From Marinobacter sp. (GTDB lineage Bacteria; Pseudomonadota; Gammaproteobacteria; Pseudomonadales; Oleiphilaceae), in contig JAGPVT010000190.1 of assembly GCA_018066865.1 (NCBI GenBank), positions 1 through 39,610 of the forward strand: DNA of 39,610 nucleotides, given 5' to 3'. Position numbers and translations under genes: made by a program. The notes beneath the pieces are model-generated. The model was not told the DNA's origin. It did not search any database and saw only the letters and a program-made list of their open reading frames with translations. Shown piece after piece: positions 19,569-28,650 of the stretch. The stretch's first letter is position 1. The number at the start of each line of letters is the position of its first letter.

Positions 19569-20369
19569 TTAGCCGGGTAGTCGGCCACGGAACGGATGCA
19601 GTACTTTAAGAACTTCCCGGAACAGCTTCGGGTTGGCAACGACCAGTTGACGGGCTTTGCCTGTCGAGGGATTGCCAGAGAAGTCGCCGGTAAGTGCGCC
19701 CGACTCCATGGCCAGGGTTACGCCGAGATCCAGGTCTGCTGTTTCAGGGCGGAAGATAACGGCAGCATCCAGAAGGCCTGCAGAAACACGGGCAATGTCG
19801 AGAACCACGCAGCCGGATGTGCGGAACATTGAGGAGTTCTGCGCCAATACCGCAGCCATCTCGCCCCAGAGCAATGGGTTGTCGCTCTTGCGCGCCTGGT
19901 CCAGAAGGTTGGTTGAAAAGGCCGCCTTTTCTGTGTGCTTAACTTCTGATGCGCGCACTCTGCGACTGTTCAGCGCGGCTCCGCGCCCACGGCTGGCAGA
20001 ATATTCTTCGCCTGTAACCGGGTTCACCAGAAGCAGGTTTTCGATGCGATTATTTTTCTTTTGCGCCAGGGCCAAGGCAAATTCGGGGATGCCCCTGAGA
20101 AAGTTTTCACGACCCATCACCGGGAAAATGTGCCAGCTTCTTTCGCTGGTTCCGGCGTCTGCTTCATTCAGCGGCGCAATTGTGTGATCTTTGTAGGCTT
20201 TTTCAAGCTGCTCGGCAAAATTGTCATAAATAGACTGCTCTACCCGGTCCAACTGGTGGCGACGTTCGTTGTCGTCCTTTCCGGTAGGCTCCTGGCGCTC
20301 GAAGTGGGCTTTCAGGTAATCCGACCCTTGACGCGCGACGCGCAGGGCCATTTTAATAGCTGGTTGCAT
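19569..20369 (-). CDS. suhB: SuhB-like protein with degenerate inositol monophosphatase active site
   Basis: 266 residues, normal SuhB length (E. coli 267). Synteny (secF-suhB-trmJ-cysE) and unmistakable blocks such as EEYSASRGRGAALNSRRVR, FRTSGCVVLDIARVSAGLLD and NFLRGIPEFALALA show SuhB ancestry. The catalytic residues are largely gone. The E. coli motif WVIDPLDGTTNF reads WHIFPVMGRENF here (79-90), so metal ligands D84 and D87 are F82 and M85. The E67-E68 pair is L67-N68, and D44 is E44. Only the later Asp (near the ADLDLG segment) may remain. The frame is intact, so it is not an ordinary pseudogene. E. coli SuhB is also a Nus-type factor in rRNA antitermination, a role not needing catalysis; that is the likely retained role (inference). 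The start at 20369 matches E. coli M1; the frame extends to 20423. Confidence 0.88.
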   Translation of the reverse strand: MQPAIKMALRVARQGSDYLKAHFERQEPTGKDDNERRHQLDRVEQSIYDNFAEQLEKAYKDHTIAPLNEADAGTSERSWHIFPVMGRENFLRGIPEFALALAQKKNNRIENLLLVNPVTGEEYSASRGRGAALNSRRVRASEVKHTEKAAFSTNLLDQARKSDNPLLWGEMAAVLAQNSSMFRTSGCVVLDIARVSAGLLDAAVIFRPETADLDLGVTLAMESGALTGDFSGNPSTGKARQLVVANPKLFREVLKVLHPFRGRLPG

Positions 20370-20405
20370 CTGAGAGTTCGTTATCCGGGTGTGTGAAGGC
20401 CGGGT

Positions 20406-20414
20406 ATGATAGCA
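20406..20414 (-). promoter_or_regulatory. Extended -10 promoter candidate for suhB
   Basis: On the minus strand this reads TGCTATCAT, a TGN-extended -10 element 37 bp upstream of the suhB ATG. No good -35 hexamer is visible at the expected place, which extended -10 promoters tolerate. Confidence 0.5.
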
Positions 20415-20508
20415 AAAGATCACCCCCCTTGTATGTTTTTTGACTCAGGAATAGCACGGATAACGCGATATCATTGGTTTTCCGGGGGCGCGGGAAGTAC
20501 CTGCTTTC

Positions 20509-20517
20509 TGCTATCAT
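20509..20517 (+). promoter_or_regulatory. Extended -10 promoter candidate for trmJ
   Basis: TGCTATCAT, the same nine bases as in the divergent suhB promoter, lies 36 bp before the trmJ ATG. No clear -35 is present. It probably drives trmJ-cysE. Confidence 0.5.
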
Positions 20518-20553
20518 TACCGCCCTTAAATTTTAACTTTGGGCCTGCAGCCA

Positions 20554-21417
20554 ATGCACAAACCATCTCCGCCACTGGAAGGGCCGGACGCGTTTCAGAA
20601 TCAGATCCGGATAGTTCTTGTTGAGACCTCTCATTCCGGCAATATTGGTGCGGTTGCCCGGGCCATGAAGAACATGGGGCTGGCCAATTTATGGCTGGTC
20701 AACCCGAACTCGTTCCCGGATGAAGCCTCATACGCACGCGCTGCCGGCGCCTCGGACATACTCGATCGTGCGCAGGTAACCCCGACCCTGGATAAAGCGT
20801 TGGAAGACTGTGTGATGGTGATGGGCACCAGCGCCCGGGGGCGCAAGGTGCCCTGGCCGGTCGTGCCGCCTCCGGAAGCAGCCGCGATTGCGGCAGAACA
20901 AAGCCATGCCGGGCCGGTAGCACTGGTTTTTGGTCGGGAGAATCACGGGCTGAGCAATGATGAGCTCCACCGTTGCCACTACCATATTCATATTCCGTCA
21001 AATCCGGATTACAGCTCCCTGAATCTGGCTATGGCGGTTCAGATCATGTGCTATGAATTGCGCATGCTTTTTCTTCGCAGTCTTGAAGGTGGCGAGGGAA
21101 GCCCCTATCTAAGACCGATGCTGGCGCCCGGTGATGCAGGTTGGGATGTGCCGCCGGCCAAGGTTGGGGATGTCGAGGGCTTTTTCGGCCACCTTGAGCA
21201 AACATTGCATGATGTGGATTTTCATCGTCGCGATAATCCAAGGCAATTGATGTCTCGTTTGCGTCGGCTTTTTCAGCGGGCAAAGCTTGATCAGATGGAA
21301 ATCAATATTCTCCGGGGGGTCCTGAGCGCTGTGCAGAAAGCCGCGGGGGTGTCCGGAAACACGAAACAAACTCAGGCCGGTTCAGAACCGACCGGACAGG
21401 AAGATGGCCATGTTTAG
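20554..21417 (+). CDS. trmJ: tRNA (cytidine/uridine-2'-O-)-methyltransferase TrmJ
   Basis: SPOUT-family, knotted SAM-dependent enzyme methylating the ribose of nucleotide 32 in tRNAs. From ATG 20554 it has 287 residues, longer than E. coli (246) at both ends. Motifs are [20 protein letters not shown], then [14 protein letters not shown]; the SAM-binding knot parts are [36 protein letters not shown], and [19 protein letters not shown]. The dimerising C-terminal domain ends with [19 protein letters not shown]. An upstream in-frame TTG (20539) is possible but ATG is preferred. It overlaps cysE by 14 nt. Confidence 0.94.
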   Translation: MHKPSPPLEGPDAFQNQIRIVLVETSHSGNIGAVARAMKNMGLANLWLVNPNSFPDEASYARAAGASDILDRAQVTPTLDKALEDCVMVMGTSARGRKVPWPVVPPPEAAAIAAEQSHAGPVALVFGRENHGLSNDELHRCHYHIHIPSNPDYSSLNLAMAVQIMCYELRMLFLRSLEGGEGSPYLRPMLAPGDAGWDVPPAKVGDVEGFFGHLEQTLHDVDFHRRDNPRQLMSRLRRLFQRAKLDQMEINILRGVLSAVQKAAGVSGNTKQTQAGSEPTGQEDGHV

Positions 21418-22183
21418 GCATTTGCGTGAAGATATAAAAAGCGTTTTTCACCGGGATCCTGCTGCCAGGAATACCTTTGAAGTGCTGACAAACTACCCGG
21501 GGCTCCATGCTCTGATTATCCACCGGTTTTCGCACTGGCTCTGGAATGCCGGGTTCAAATGGCTTGCGCGCACTATTTCTACGCTGGCGCGGTGGTTTAC
21601 CGGTATCGAGATACATCCGGGAGCCACAATTGGCCGGCGCTTTTTCATTGACCACGGTATGGGTGTGGTTATTGGTGAGACAACGGTTATTGGTGACGAC
21701 GTTACGCTGTATCAAGGTGTGACCCTCGGTGGAACGAGCTGGAGCAAGGGTAAGCGCCACCCCACGATCGGCGACGGCGTCGTGGTAGGTGCAGGCGCAA
21801 AGATATTGGGACCTTTCGAAGTGGGTGAGGGTGCCAAGATCGGTTCGAATTCCGTGGTAACCAAGACGGTCCCTGCCGGGGCAACAGTTGTCGGTATTCC
21901 GGGTCGCATTATCGTGAAGCAGCAGTCTGAGGACGATGCCCGCCGCAAGATAATGGAAGAGCGCATGGGTTTTGATGCATATGGCGTGACCGAGGAAATG
22001 CCGGACCCTGTCGCCCGCTCTGTGCGAGCGCTGCTGGATCACATGCATGCGGTGGATGATCGTATCGAACTCATGTGCAAAGCGCTGCGCAAAGTGAACA
22101 GCGAATACCAGAACGGAGAATTGCCCGTTCTGGATGAAGACGATTTCGATTGCGTGCGTGACGACAACGAGGGTCGGGGCTGA
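21404..22183 (+). CDS. cysE: Serine O-acetyltransferase CysE
   Basis: Makes O-acetylserine from serine and acetyl-CoA, the committing step of cysteine synthesis. It has 259 residues, the shorter SAT type seen in Pseudomonas (about 258) and lacking part of the E. coli N-terminus. Motifs are [18 protein letters not shown] (about 30-47), the catalytic [20 protein letters not shown], and the left-handed beta-helix hexapeptides through [28 protein letters not shown] and [13 protein letters not shown]. It starts inside the end of trmJ after ACAGGAAG; a second ATG is at 21410. It precedes iscR-iscS, linking cysteine supply with its use as sulfur donor. Confidence 0.95.
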   Translation: MAMFRHLREDIKSVFHRDPAARNTFEVLTNYPGLHALIIHRFSHWLWNAGFKWLARTISTLARWFTGIEIHPGATIGRRFFIDHGMGVVIGETTVIGDDVTLYQGVTLGGTSWSKGKRHPTIGDGVVVGAGAKILGPFEVGEGAKIGSNSVVTKTVPAGATVVGIPGRIIVKQQSEDDARRKIMEERMGFDAYGVTEEMPDPVARSVRALLDHMHAVDDRIELMCKALRKVNSEYQNGELPVLDEDDFDCVRDDNEGRG

Positions 22184-22187
22184 ATAC

Positions 22188-22216
22188 TTGACTGGATTAC
22201 TGGGTCAATTCATACT
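22188..22216 (+). promoter_or_regulatory. iscR promoter with overlapping inverted repeat (possible IscR autoregulation)
   Basis: TTGACT (22188-22193), a 17-bp spacer and CATACT (22211-22216) form a good sigma-70 promoter 45 bp before iscR. Inside it, TTGAC (22188-22192) and GTCAA (22204-22208) form an inverted repeat 11 bp apart. IscR type 1 sites have related half-sites but closer spacing, so operator identity is tentative. Confidence 0.6.
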
Positions 22217-22260
22217 CGGTCTCCGATATCGAGATTCAATCCCATCACGGGGCTGATGCC

Positions 22261-22758
22261 ATGAAGTTGACTACCAAAGGCCGCTACGCCGTTACGGCAA
22301 TGCTGGATCTTGCTCTTCACGGAGGGCAGGGCCCGGTAACTCTTGCGGATATTTCAGCCCGTCAGGAAATTTCGCTTTCCTATCTGGAGCAGCTTTTCTC
22401 TCGCCTTCGCCGCAGGCAGCTGGTGGCCAGTATCCGGGGTCCCGGAGGGGGATATCGCCTGAGCCGGGGCGCTGCCGATATTTACATTGCGGATGTTGTC
22501 GATGCGGTGAGTGAATCCCTGGATACAACAAGGTGTGGTAATAAAGGTGATTGCCAAAACGGCGAAAAATGCCTTACTCACCATCTTTGGTCTGATCTGA
22601 GCGATCAGATTCATCAGTTTCTCAGTGGCATCAGCCTCGGTGACCTGATGCAAAGACACGAAATCCGCCAGGTTGCGGACAGACAGAACCGCCGTCAGGC
22701 TGATGGCGACTCTGACACGATTAATACCGAGCGTCTGATTGATCAGGCGCCCGCCTGA
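22261..22758 (+). CDS. iscR: Rrf2-family iron-sulfur regulator IscR
   Basis: Transcription factor that senses Fe-S status through a [2Fe-2S] cluster and represses its own operon when loaded. It has 165 residues (E. coli 162). The N-terminus [18 protein letters not shown] and winged-helix segment [18 protein letters not shown] then [13 protein letters not shown] are conserved. All cluster ligands are present at the E. coli positions: C92, C98, C104 and H107 ([17 protein letters not shown]). The C-terminal tail is short and variable. It lies 18 bp before iscS in the same direction, with its own promoter upstream. Confidence 0.96.
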   Translation: MKLTTKGRYAVTAMLDLALHGGQGPVTLADISARQEISLSYLEQLFSRLRRRQLVASIRGPGGGYRLSRGAADIYIADVVDAVSESLDTTRCGNKGDCQNGEKCLTHHLWSDLSDQIHQFLSGISLGDLMQRHEIRQVADRQNRRQADGDSDTINTERLIDQAPA

Positions 22759-22776
22759 ATCAAGTCTCTGTATTTT

Positions 22777-23925
22777 ATGAAAAAGCCTGTGTACCTCGAT
22801 TATGCGGCGACGACGCCCGTTGACCCCGCAGTTGCTGAAGAAATGATCAAGTGCCTGACGCTGGATGGCCTTTTTGGCAATCCTGCCTCTCGTTCTCATG
22901 GCTTTGGCTGGCAAGCGGAAGCGGCTGTGGAGTCGGCTCGCGGCCAGGTCGCGAGCCTGATTCACGCCGATCCCCGCGAAATAGTCTGGACCTCCGGTGC
23001 CACAGAATCGGATAACCTTGCCATTAAAGGGGCGGTTGCTGGCCGGGACAATGCGCACGTCATAACCTCAACCATTGAGCACAAAGCGGTTGTGGATACC
23101 TGCAAGTGGCTGGAGACGCGGGGCGTTGAAGTTACCTGGCTGAAACCCGAGAGTGACGGCAGAATACTGCCCGATCAGGTGCTTGCGGCACTCAAGCCGG
23201 AAACGGTGTTGGTGAGCTTGATGTTGGTGAACAATGAGTTGGGTTGCGTGACCGACATAACGGCCATTGGCCAGGAACTCCGCAATCGCGGCGTGATGTT
23301 TCACGTAGATGCGGCTCAGGCTGCTGGCAAACTGCCCATTGATGTCACGGCCATGCCAGTGGATCTCATGTCGCTGTCTGGTCACAAGGTATACGGCCCC
23401 AAAGGCGTGGGCGCTCTGTATGTCAGGCGCTCCCCCAATGTGCGCATAGAGGCGCAGATTCATGGTGGTGGCCATGAGCGCGGTATGCGTTCCGGCACTC
23501 TGCCAACGCATCAGATCGTCGGTATGGGTAAGGCATTTTCGATTGCTGAGGCCTGCCTGGAAGATGAGATGCGGCAGTTGGAGCGTTTGCGCTCTTCTTT
23601 TCTCGAAGGGCTGCATGAGTTGCGGGGTGTAACTCTGAACGGCTCGGATGCCAACCACGTACCGGGCATTATCAATTTGTCGTTTGAAGGTGTCGATGCG
23701 GAATCCTTGATGCTCGGGCTGCGCGATCTCGCGCTTTCTTCCGGTTCGGCGTGCGCCTCCGCAACCGTGGAGCCTTCTTTTGTGCTCCGGGGTATTGGAT
23801 TGAGTGATGATCTCGCTAATCGGGCACTCCGGTTTTCGATCGGGCGTTATACAACGGAGGAAGAAATTGCCTTTGCCAGTGCGCAAATTGTTGATGTTGT
23901 TACTCGCCTTCGCGCAGTGCGGTAG
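22777..23925 (+). CDS. iscS: Cysteine desulfurase IscS lacking the C-terminal IscU-docking tail
   Basis: PLP enzyme that removes sulfur from cysteine as an enzyme persulfide. It has 382 residues against 404 in E. coli IscS. The start [20 protein letters not shown] and [15 protein letters not shown] are conserved, and the PLP lysine is K204 ([11 protein letters not shown]). [20 protein letters not shown] and the active-site loop SSGSACASA with C326 follow. The frame stops right after [20 protein letters not shown] plus four residues (the last being R382), so the last roughly 22 residues of E. coli IscS, part of the IscU-binding surface, are missing. The next gene is ndk; iscU, iscA, hscB, hscA, fdx and iscX are not here. 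It probably supplies sulfur for tRNA thiolation or another partner (inference). Confidence 0.93.
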   Translation: MKKPVYLDYAATTPVDPAVAEEMIKCLTLDGLFGNPASRSHGFGWQAEAAVESARGQVASLIHADPREIVWTSGATESDNLAIKGAVAGRDNAHVITSTIEHKAVVDTCKWLETRGVEVTWLKPESDGRILPDQVLAALKPETVLVSLMLVNNELGCVTDITAIGQELRNRGVMFHVDAAQAAGKLPIDVTAMPVDLMSLSGHKVYGPKGVGALYVRRSPNVRIEAQIHGGGHERGMRSGTLPTHQIVGMGKAFSIAEACLEDEMRQLERLRSSFLEGLHELRGVTLNGSDANHVPGIINLSFEGVDAESLMLGLRDLALSSGSACASATVEPSFVLRGIGLSDDLANRALRFSIGRYTTEEEIAFASAQIVDVVTRLRAVR

Positions 23926-23951
23926 GCAGTGGGCCTTCGACTGCGTATAAT
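23923..23951 (+). promoter_or_regulatory. Sigma-70 promoter of ndk
   Basis: A perfect TATAAT at 23946-23951 follows TAGGCA (23923-23928, four of six matches to TTGACA) at a 17-bp spacing. The start would be near 23958, 50 bp before ndk. It overlaps the iscS stop codon. Confidence 0.6.
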
Positions 23952-24007
23952 CTCAGGCCTGAAATTTGCCCGTATCTTATAAACCTAAACCCTGCAGGAG
24001 AAATATC

Positions 24008-24436
24008 ATGGCTAACGAGCGCACGCTTTCCATTATCAAGCCCGATGCCGTTGCAAAGAACGTAATTGGTGAAATTTACAGCCGTTTTGAGAAAGCCGGC
24101 CTGAGCATTGTTGCTTCACGCATGATGCACCTGACCCAGGAACAGGCTGAAGGCTTTTACGCTGAGCACAAAGAGCGCCCGTTCTTCAATGACCTGGTTG
24201 CTTTCATGACGTCCGGCCCTGTTGTTGTTCAGGCTCTTGAAGGCGAAGGCGCCATCCTGAAAAACCGTGACCTGATGGGCGCTACCAACCCGAAAGAAGC
24301 GGAAGCCGGCACAATTCGCGCCGATTTTGCTTCATCCATTGATGCGAACGCGGTTCATGGCTCTGATTCTGCAGTTTCTGCAGAGCGTGAAATCGCTTAT
24401 TTTTTCAATGACAACGAAATCTGCCCGCGCGGCTGA
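24008..24436 (+). CDS. ndk: Nucleoside diphosphate kinase
   Basis: Balances nucleoside triphosphate pools by moving the gamma-phosphate of ATP through a phosphohistidine. From ATG 24008 it has 142 residues (E. coli 143). Motifs are [40 protein letters not shown], and [20 protein letters not shown] with the catalytic H117. GCAGGAG at 23994-24000 fits this start; the frame is open to 23966 but those residues have no family support. It lies 82 bp after iscS. Confidence 0.97.
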   Translation: MANERTLSIIKPDAVAKNVIGEIYSRFEKAGLSIVASRMMHLTQEQAEGFYAEHKERPFFNDLVAFMTSGPVVVQALEGEGAILKNRDLMGATNPKEAEAGTIRADFASSIDANAVHGSDSAVSAEREIAYFFNDNEICPRG

Positions 24437-24498
24437 TTCTGTTGATCGGGGGCTGCCGTTAGTAGCCCTCGCATTGGTTATCTGATCGAGGTTATAAA

Positions 24499-25611
24499 AT
24501 GACAGCGGCCGCTGAAAAAACCAACTTGCTGGGAATGCCGAAGGCCAAGCTTGAGGCTTACTTTGACACCCTGGGGGAAAAACGTTTTCGCGCCACTCAG
24601 TTGCTGCAATGGATGCACCAGCGCGGCGTGGATGACTTCGATCAAATGACTAATGTGAGCAAATCCCTAAGGGACAAGCTCAAACAGGTGGCTGTGATTC
24701 GTGGCCCGGAAGTTGTTTATGACGAAACGTCTAAAGACGGCACCCGCAAGTGGGTCATGCGGATGGACAACGGCAACAGTGTGGAAACGGTGCTTATCCC
24801 GGACGGCGAGCGCGGTACCTTGTGCGTATCGTCACAAATCGGCTGCACCCTTGACTGCACCTTCTGCTCAACGGGCAAGCGCGGCTTCAACCGGAACCTG
24901 ACCGCTGCTGAAATTATCGGTCAGGTGTGGGTTGCCCGGAAGGCATTCATGCCGTTCGAGCCGGGCCCCGATCGGCCCATTACCAACGTTGTCATGATGG
25001 GGATGGGCGAGCCTCTGATGAACTTCGACAATGTTGTGGATGCCATGAATCTGATGATGGAAGATCTCGCTTATGGCATCTCCAAACGCAGGGTTACGCT
25101 AAGCACTTCCGGCGTTGTGCCGGGTATTGACAAGCTTGCAGAAGTTACCGATGTTTCACTGGCCATTTCTCTGCATGCGCCCAATGATGAGTTGAGGAAC
25201 AAGCTGGTTCCGCTCAACAAAAAGTACCCGATCGCGGAGCTTCTGGCGGCAACGCGTCGCTATTTCAGTCGTTTGCCCGAAAAACGCAAGGCAACCATTG
25301 AATATACGGTCATTGAAGGCATGAATGACAAGCCAGAGCACGCCAGAGAACTTGCTGAATTGCTCCGCGATCTCCCATGCAAGATCAATCTTATTCCCTT
25401 CAATCCGTTTCCTGAAAGCGATTTTCGCCGGCCCAGCATGAACGCTACCCGGCGATTTCAGGCTATTTTGAACGAGGCTGGTTACATCGCAACCATCAGA
25501 ACGACCCGGGGCGATGATATTGACGCCGCCTGCGGCCAGTTGGTTGGCCAGGTAGAAGATCGAACCCGAAGAAGCCAAAGATACATCAGTGTTCAGCAGG
25601 TGAATCCCTGA
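24499..25611 (+). CDS. rlmN: Dual-specificity 23S rRNA/tRNA adenine C2-methyltransferase RlmN
   Basis: Radical SAM enzyme methylating A2503 of 23S rRNA and A37 of some tRNAs. It has 370 residues (E. coli 384). The 4Fe-4S/SAM motif is C116-x3-C120-x2-C123 ([12 protein letters not shown]). [13 protein letters not shown] binds SAM, and the resolving Cys is C345 ([11 protein letters not shown]). The second catalytic Cys is expected in the first cluster region according to the family. GAGG precedes the ATG. It lies 62 bp after ndk and 13 bp before pilW. Confidence 0.96.
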   Translation: MTAAAEKTNLLGMPKAKLEAYFDTLGEKRFRATQLLQWMHQRGVDDFDQMTNVSKSLRDKLKQVAVIRGPEVVYDETSKDGTRKWVMRMDNGNSVETVLIPDGERGTLCVSSQIGCTLDCTFCSTGKRGFNRNLTAAEIIGQVWVARKAFMPFEPGPDRPITNVVMMGMGEPLMNFDNVVDAMNLMMEDLAYGISKRRVTLSTSGVVPGIDKLAEVTDVSLAISLHAPNDELRNKLVPLNKKYPIAELLAATRRYFSRLPEKRKATIEYTVIEGMNDKPEHARELAELLRDLPCKINLIPFNPFPESDFRRPSMNATRRFQAILNEAGYIATIRTTRGDDIDAACGQLVGQVEDRTRRSQRYISVQQVNP

Positions 25612-25624
25612 ACGGACTCTTGCA

Positions 25625-26458
25625 ATGCTCAACCCGCGAGGAATGCGCCCTGTGGCCATAAAATCAGTAGGTTTACGTTTTTCTGCTGTAGCAACCTTGC
25701 TGGTCGCTCTTTTTGTCACTGGCTGTGTCACCACAACAGATAGCCGTTTCTCCCGCGAAGCGGATCGTCACAAAGCCGTTGAAAACTACGTTGAGCTGGC
25801 TACGGCCTATATCGGACAAGGTAACGTTGAGCGGGCGAGGATCCATCTGGATCGGGCGCTGGAACTTGCGCCCGAGAACCCTCAGGCTCTTGCCGCATTG
25901 GGGTTGATCTACAACGCTGATGGCGAGCCTGAACTCGCAGAAAAGACGTTTAAAAAGGCAATTTCGGAAAACCCTGACTATACCCGTGCCAGGGTGTATT
26001 ACGGGGCATTTCTCTATTCCCAGGGGCGATTGGAGGAGTCTCGTAACCAGTTTCGCGCAGCTTCCCGGGATACGGATTACAACGGTCGTGGGTCTGTATT
26101 CTATAATCTGGGTATGACTCAGGAACGACTAGGCGAACTGGACGAAGCCCTTGTTTCGTACCGTCGCGCCTCTGAGCTGACCCGCGGCGACGCTCGTTCG
26201 CTGCTCTCACTTGCCCGCGTGATGGTGGAAACCGGTGATGTTGCTGGCGCTGCACGTTATTACGATCGCCTGCTGCTGATGATGCAAAAAAACGATGGTC
26301 TGGTGCACTCCCCTGAGAGCCTGTTGACCGGCATCCGCATCGCGCGGTTTCTCGGTGATGGAAATCAGGAATCCAGCATGGTGTTGCAACTGAGGAACAA
26401 ATACCCGGAGTCAGTCGAATATCAACAATACAAGGCGCTGATCTCTAATGACAAGTAA
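25625..26458 (+). CDS. pilW: Type IV pilus biogenesis lipoprotein PilW/PilF
   Basis: Outer-membrane TPR lipoprotein (pilotin) needed for assembly of the PilQ secretin in Pseudomonas, where it is called PilF. 277 residues from ATG 25625, or 271 from ATG 25643. The signal peptide ends in a lipobox VTGC (Cys 34 from the first start). About five TPR units follow, for example NYVELATAYIGQGNVERARI, ALGLIYNADGEPELAEKTFK and YYGAFLYSQGRLEESRNQFR. Neither start has ideal ribosome spacing. It overlaps rodZ by 11 nt and sits in the order rlmN-pilF-rodZ-ispG. Confidence 0.92.
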   Translation: MLNPRGMRPVAIKSVGLRFSAVATLLVALFVTGCVTTTDSRFSREADRHKAVENYVELATAYIGQGNVERARIHLDRALELAPENPQALAALGLIYNADGEPELAEKTFKKAISENPDYTRARVYYGAFLYSQGRLEESRNQFRAASRDTDYNGRGSVFYNLGMTQERLGELDEALVSYRRASELTRGDARSLLSLARVMVETGDVAGAARYYDRLLLMMQKNDGLVHSPESLLTGIRIARFLGDGNQESSMVLQLRNKYPESVEYQQYKALISNDK

Positions 26459-27455
26459 TGAAACTCAACAGACTGTGTCGACTGAAACCGTTGGCCAACA
26501 GCTGAAGAAAGCCAGAGAAAAGAACGGATTGAGCGTTTCCCAGATCGCTGACGCCCAGCATTTGCGGAACGGCATAATCCAGGCCATCGAGAACGGTGAC
26601 TACGGGCAGATCGACAGTGAGCTATTTCTTAAAGGCTACGTTCGGGCCTATGCCAGGCATGTCGGCCTCAACGGTGACGCAATTATTGCAGATCTGAATC
26701 GCGAGCTTGAGCCCGCACGACAGCAGAAAGCGGCAGAGCTGGAAGCCAACCCCTTGATCAATATTGAACGGCGGAGGCGCAGGAAACGCAGGATCGGCAA
26801 GCTGCTTTTGCTGGTTGCGGCGAGCGTGCTCATTGGGGCGTTGGTTGTCATGTTCATTTTGCCAAAGTTCAGCTCCGGAGACGCCGGTGTTTCACTTACC
26901 ACAATGACTGCACCAGGCAGCCCGGCTCCTGAAGCAAATTCAGCAGCGGCTGAGGATGATTCGCCTGGCTTGAGCGGTAAGGGATCTGAAACTGAAACGG
27001 TGGTTGACGACTCTTCAGGAGATTTGTCCGGCGGCTATACCGACACAGCTGCAGCGGAAAAGGACGAGTTGGCGGAGGAAGAGTTGGCAACCTCGGGCCC
27101 GGAGCCTGTTCTGCTTGATGACAGTGCAGAAGACCGAATACCGGTTGTTACTCAATCTACCGAGCCCGCGCTGGCTCAGTCATCGATTCGTGAAGATGCT
27201 GGTTCTGTCTTAGGCCGGCTGGAAATAGATTTCACCGGCGATTGCTGGGTACAGGTACGGGACGCAACAGGAAGTCAGCTGGCAAGCTCATTGAAAAGGG
27301 CGGGAGAGAGGCTCGAAGTATCCGGAGAGGCGCCTTTGAAAGTTGTTATTGGTGCTGTAGATACCGTTGCAACGATTCTCTTTCAGGGTGAACCTGTAGA
27401 TATCGGTGACTTTCCGGTTGTGAACAACCGCTCTGAGTTTACCCTGACAATCTGA
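26448..27455 (+). CDS. rodZ: Cytoskeletal membrane protein RodZ
   Basis: Bitopic inner-membrane protein linking MreB filaments to the cell-wall elongation machinery. It has 335 residues (E. coli 337). A cytoplasmic helix-turn-helix domain covers about residues 15-85 (VGQQLKKAREKNGLSVSQIA, then SELFLKGYVRAYARHVGLNG). A basic RRRRRKRR-type stop precedes the single transmembrane helix LLLLVAASVLIGALVVMFIL (about 118-137). The periplasmic linker is acidic and Ser/Thr/Ala-rich (about 145-255). The C-terminal DUF4115 domain has LEIDFTGDCWVQVRDATG. It is translationally coupled to pilW. Confidence 0.93.
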   Translation: MTSNETQQTVSTETVGQQLKKAREKNGLSVSQIADAQHLRNGIIQAIENGDYGQIDSELFLKGYVRAYARHVGLNGDAIIADLNRELEPARQQKAAELEANPLINIERRRRRKRRIGKLLLLVAASVLIGALVVMFILPKFSSGDAGVSLTTMTAPGSPAPEANSAAAEDDSPGLSGKGSETETVVDDSSGDLSGGYTDTAAAEKDELAEEELATSGPEPVLLDDSAEDRIPVVTQSTEPALAQSSIREDAGSVLGRLEIDFTGDCWVQVRDATGSQLASSLKRAGERLEVSGEAPLKVVIGAVDTVATILFQGEPVDIGDFPVVNNRSEFTLTI

Positions 27456-27491
27456 ACAAATTTTGTATTTCTCTATTTCGGTCACAAGCAA

Positions 27492-28610
27492 ATGAAACAC
27501 GAATCCCCGATCATCAGACGTAAATCCCGCCAGATTATGGTCGGGAATGTACCCGTTGGCGGTGATGCGCCAATCGCAGTGCAGAGTATGACCAACACCA
27601 ACACCTGCGATGTTGATGCGACGGTAGGCCAGATTGAGGCGTTGCAGGACGCCGGTGCCGATATCGTCAGGGTATCTGTACCTTCCATGGACGCCGCCGA
27701 CGCTTTCGGAAAGATCCGCGCTCGGGTTTCCGTGCCTCTGGTTGCAGACATTCACTTTGACCATAAGATTGCGCTGAGGGTTGCCGAGCTGGGCGTAGAC
27801 TGCCTGCGAATCAATCCAGGCAACATTGGTCGTGAAGACCGGGTAAGCGCAGTGATCAGCGCGGCGCGGGATCGCAACATACCGATACGTATTGGTGTAA
27901 ACGCAGGCTCTTTGGAAAAGGAACTTCAGCGCAAGTATGGAGAGCCGACTCCCGATGCGCTGGTTGAGTCGGCTATGCGTCATATCGACATTCTCGACCG
28001 TCATGATTTTCAGGATTTCAAAGTCAGTCTGAAAGCCTCGGAAGTCTTTATGACGGTAGCCGCGTATCGCAAAATTGCCTCCCAGATCGAGCAGCCGCTT
28101 CACCTTGGCATCACTGAAGCCGGTGGGCTCCGCTCAGGTACGGTCAAGTCCTCCATTGGCCTTGGTATGCTGTTGATGGACGGCATCGGCGATACCATCC
28201 GGGTTTCTCTGGCGGCGGATCCGGTTCAGGAAATCAAGGTTGGTTTCGATATCCTCAAAAGCCTGCGTTTGCGCAGCCGCGGTATCAACTTCATTGCCTG
28301 CCCAAGCTGCTCCCGTCAGAACTTCGATGTGATTCAGACCATGAACGATCTGGAAGTCCGGCTGGAAGATGTCAACGAAGCTCTCGACGTTGCCATTATT
28401 GGCTGCATCGTAAATGGCCCCGGTGAAGCTAAAGTGGCCGATATCGGCCTCACCGGTGGAAGCCCGAAAAACCTGTTTTACAGGGCAGGCAAGCCGAATC
28501 AGAAGCTCGATAATGCAAACCTTACTGATGACCTTGAGCGGCTGATTCGTGCAGAGATTGCTCATCGCAAAGAGCAGGAAGATGCCATCATTGCGCGCTC
28601 AGGCAAGTGA
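27492..28610 (+). CDS. ispG: 4-hydroxy-3-methylbut-2-enyl diphosphate synthase IspG
   Basis: Seventh step of the MEP isoprenoid pathway: converts MEcPP to HMBPP using a [4Fe-4S] cluster. It has 372 residues (E. coli 372). The start [20 protein letters not shown] and [18 protein letters not shown] are conserved. Cluster cysteines are C270 and C273 ([10 protein letters not shown]) and a third in [11 protein letters not shown], matching E. coli positions. The gap from rodZ is 36 bp. It is a cluster-dependent essential enzyme, so Fe-S assembly must occur despite the reduced isc locus. Confidence 0.96.
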   Translation: MKHESPIIRRKSRQIMVGNVPVGGDAPIAVQSMTNTNTCDVDATVGQIEALQDAGADIVRVSVPSMDAADAFGKIRARVSVPLVADIHFDHKIALRVAELGVDCLRINPGNIGREDRVSAVISAARDRNIPIRIGVNAGSLEKELQRKYGEPTPDALVESAMRHIDILDRHDFQDFKVSLKASEVFMTVAAYRKIASQIEQPLHLGITEAGGLRSGTVKSSIGLGMLLMDGIGDTIRVSLAADPVQEIKVGFDILKSLRLRSRGINFIACPSCSRQNFDVIQTMNDLEVRLEDVNEALDVAIIGCIVNGPGEAKVADIGLTGGSPKNLFYRAGKPNQKLDNANLTDDLERLIRAEIAHRKEQEDAIIARSGK

Positions 28611-28650
28611 TTGGTCAGGCACGATTTCCATAAAGAATTAAGGGTTTACA

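Noticed and set aside
19569..20369. Calling suhB a pseudogene
   Set aside because: The frame is full length, the start and terminator are in place, and non-catalytic blocks are well conserved. Loss is limited to active-site residues, which suggests a retained non-catalytic role.
20539..20553. TTG at 20539 as the trmJ start
   Set aside because: ATG 20554 is in frame, and the upstream five residues have no family match or ribosome site.
24450..24468. GGGCT/AGCCC hairpin between ndk and rlmN as terminator
   Set aside because: Only five base pairs and no T run; it is not better than chance in this GC-rich gap.
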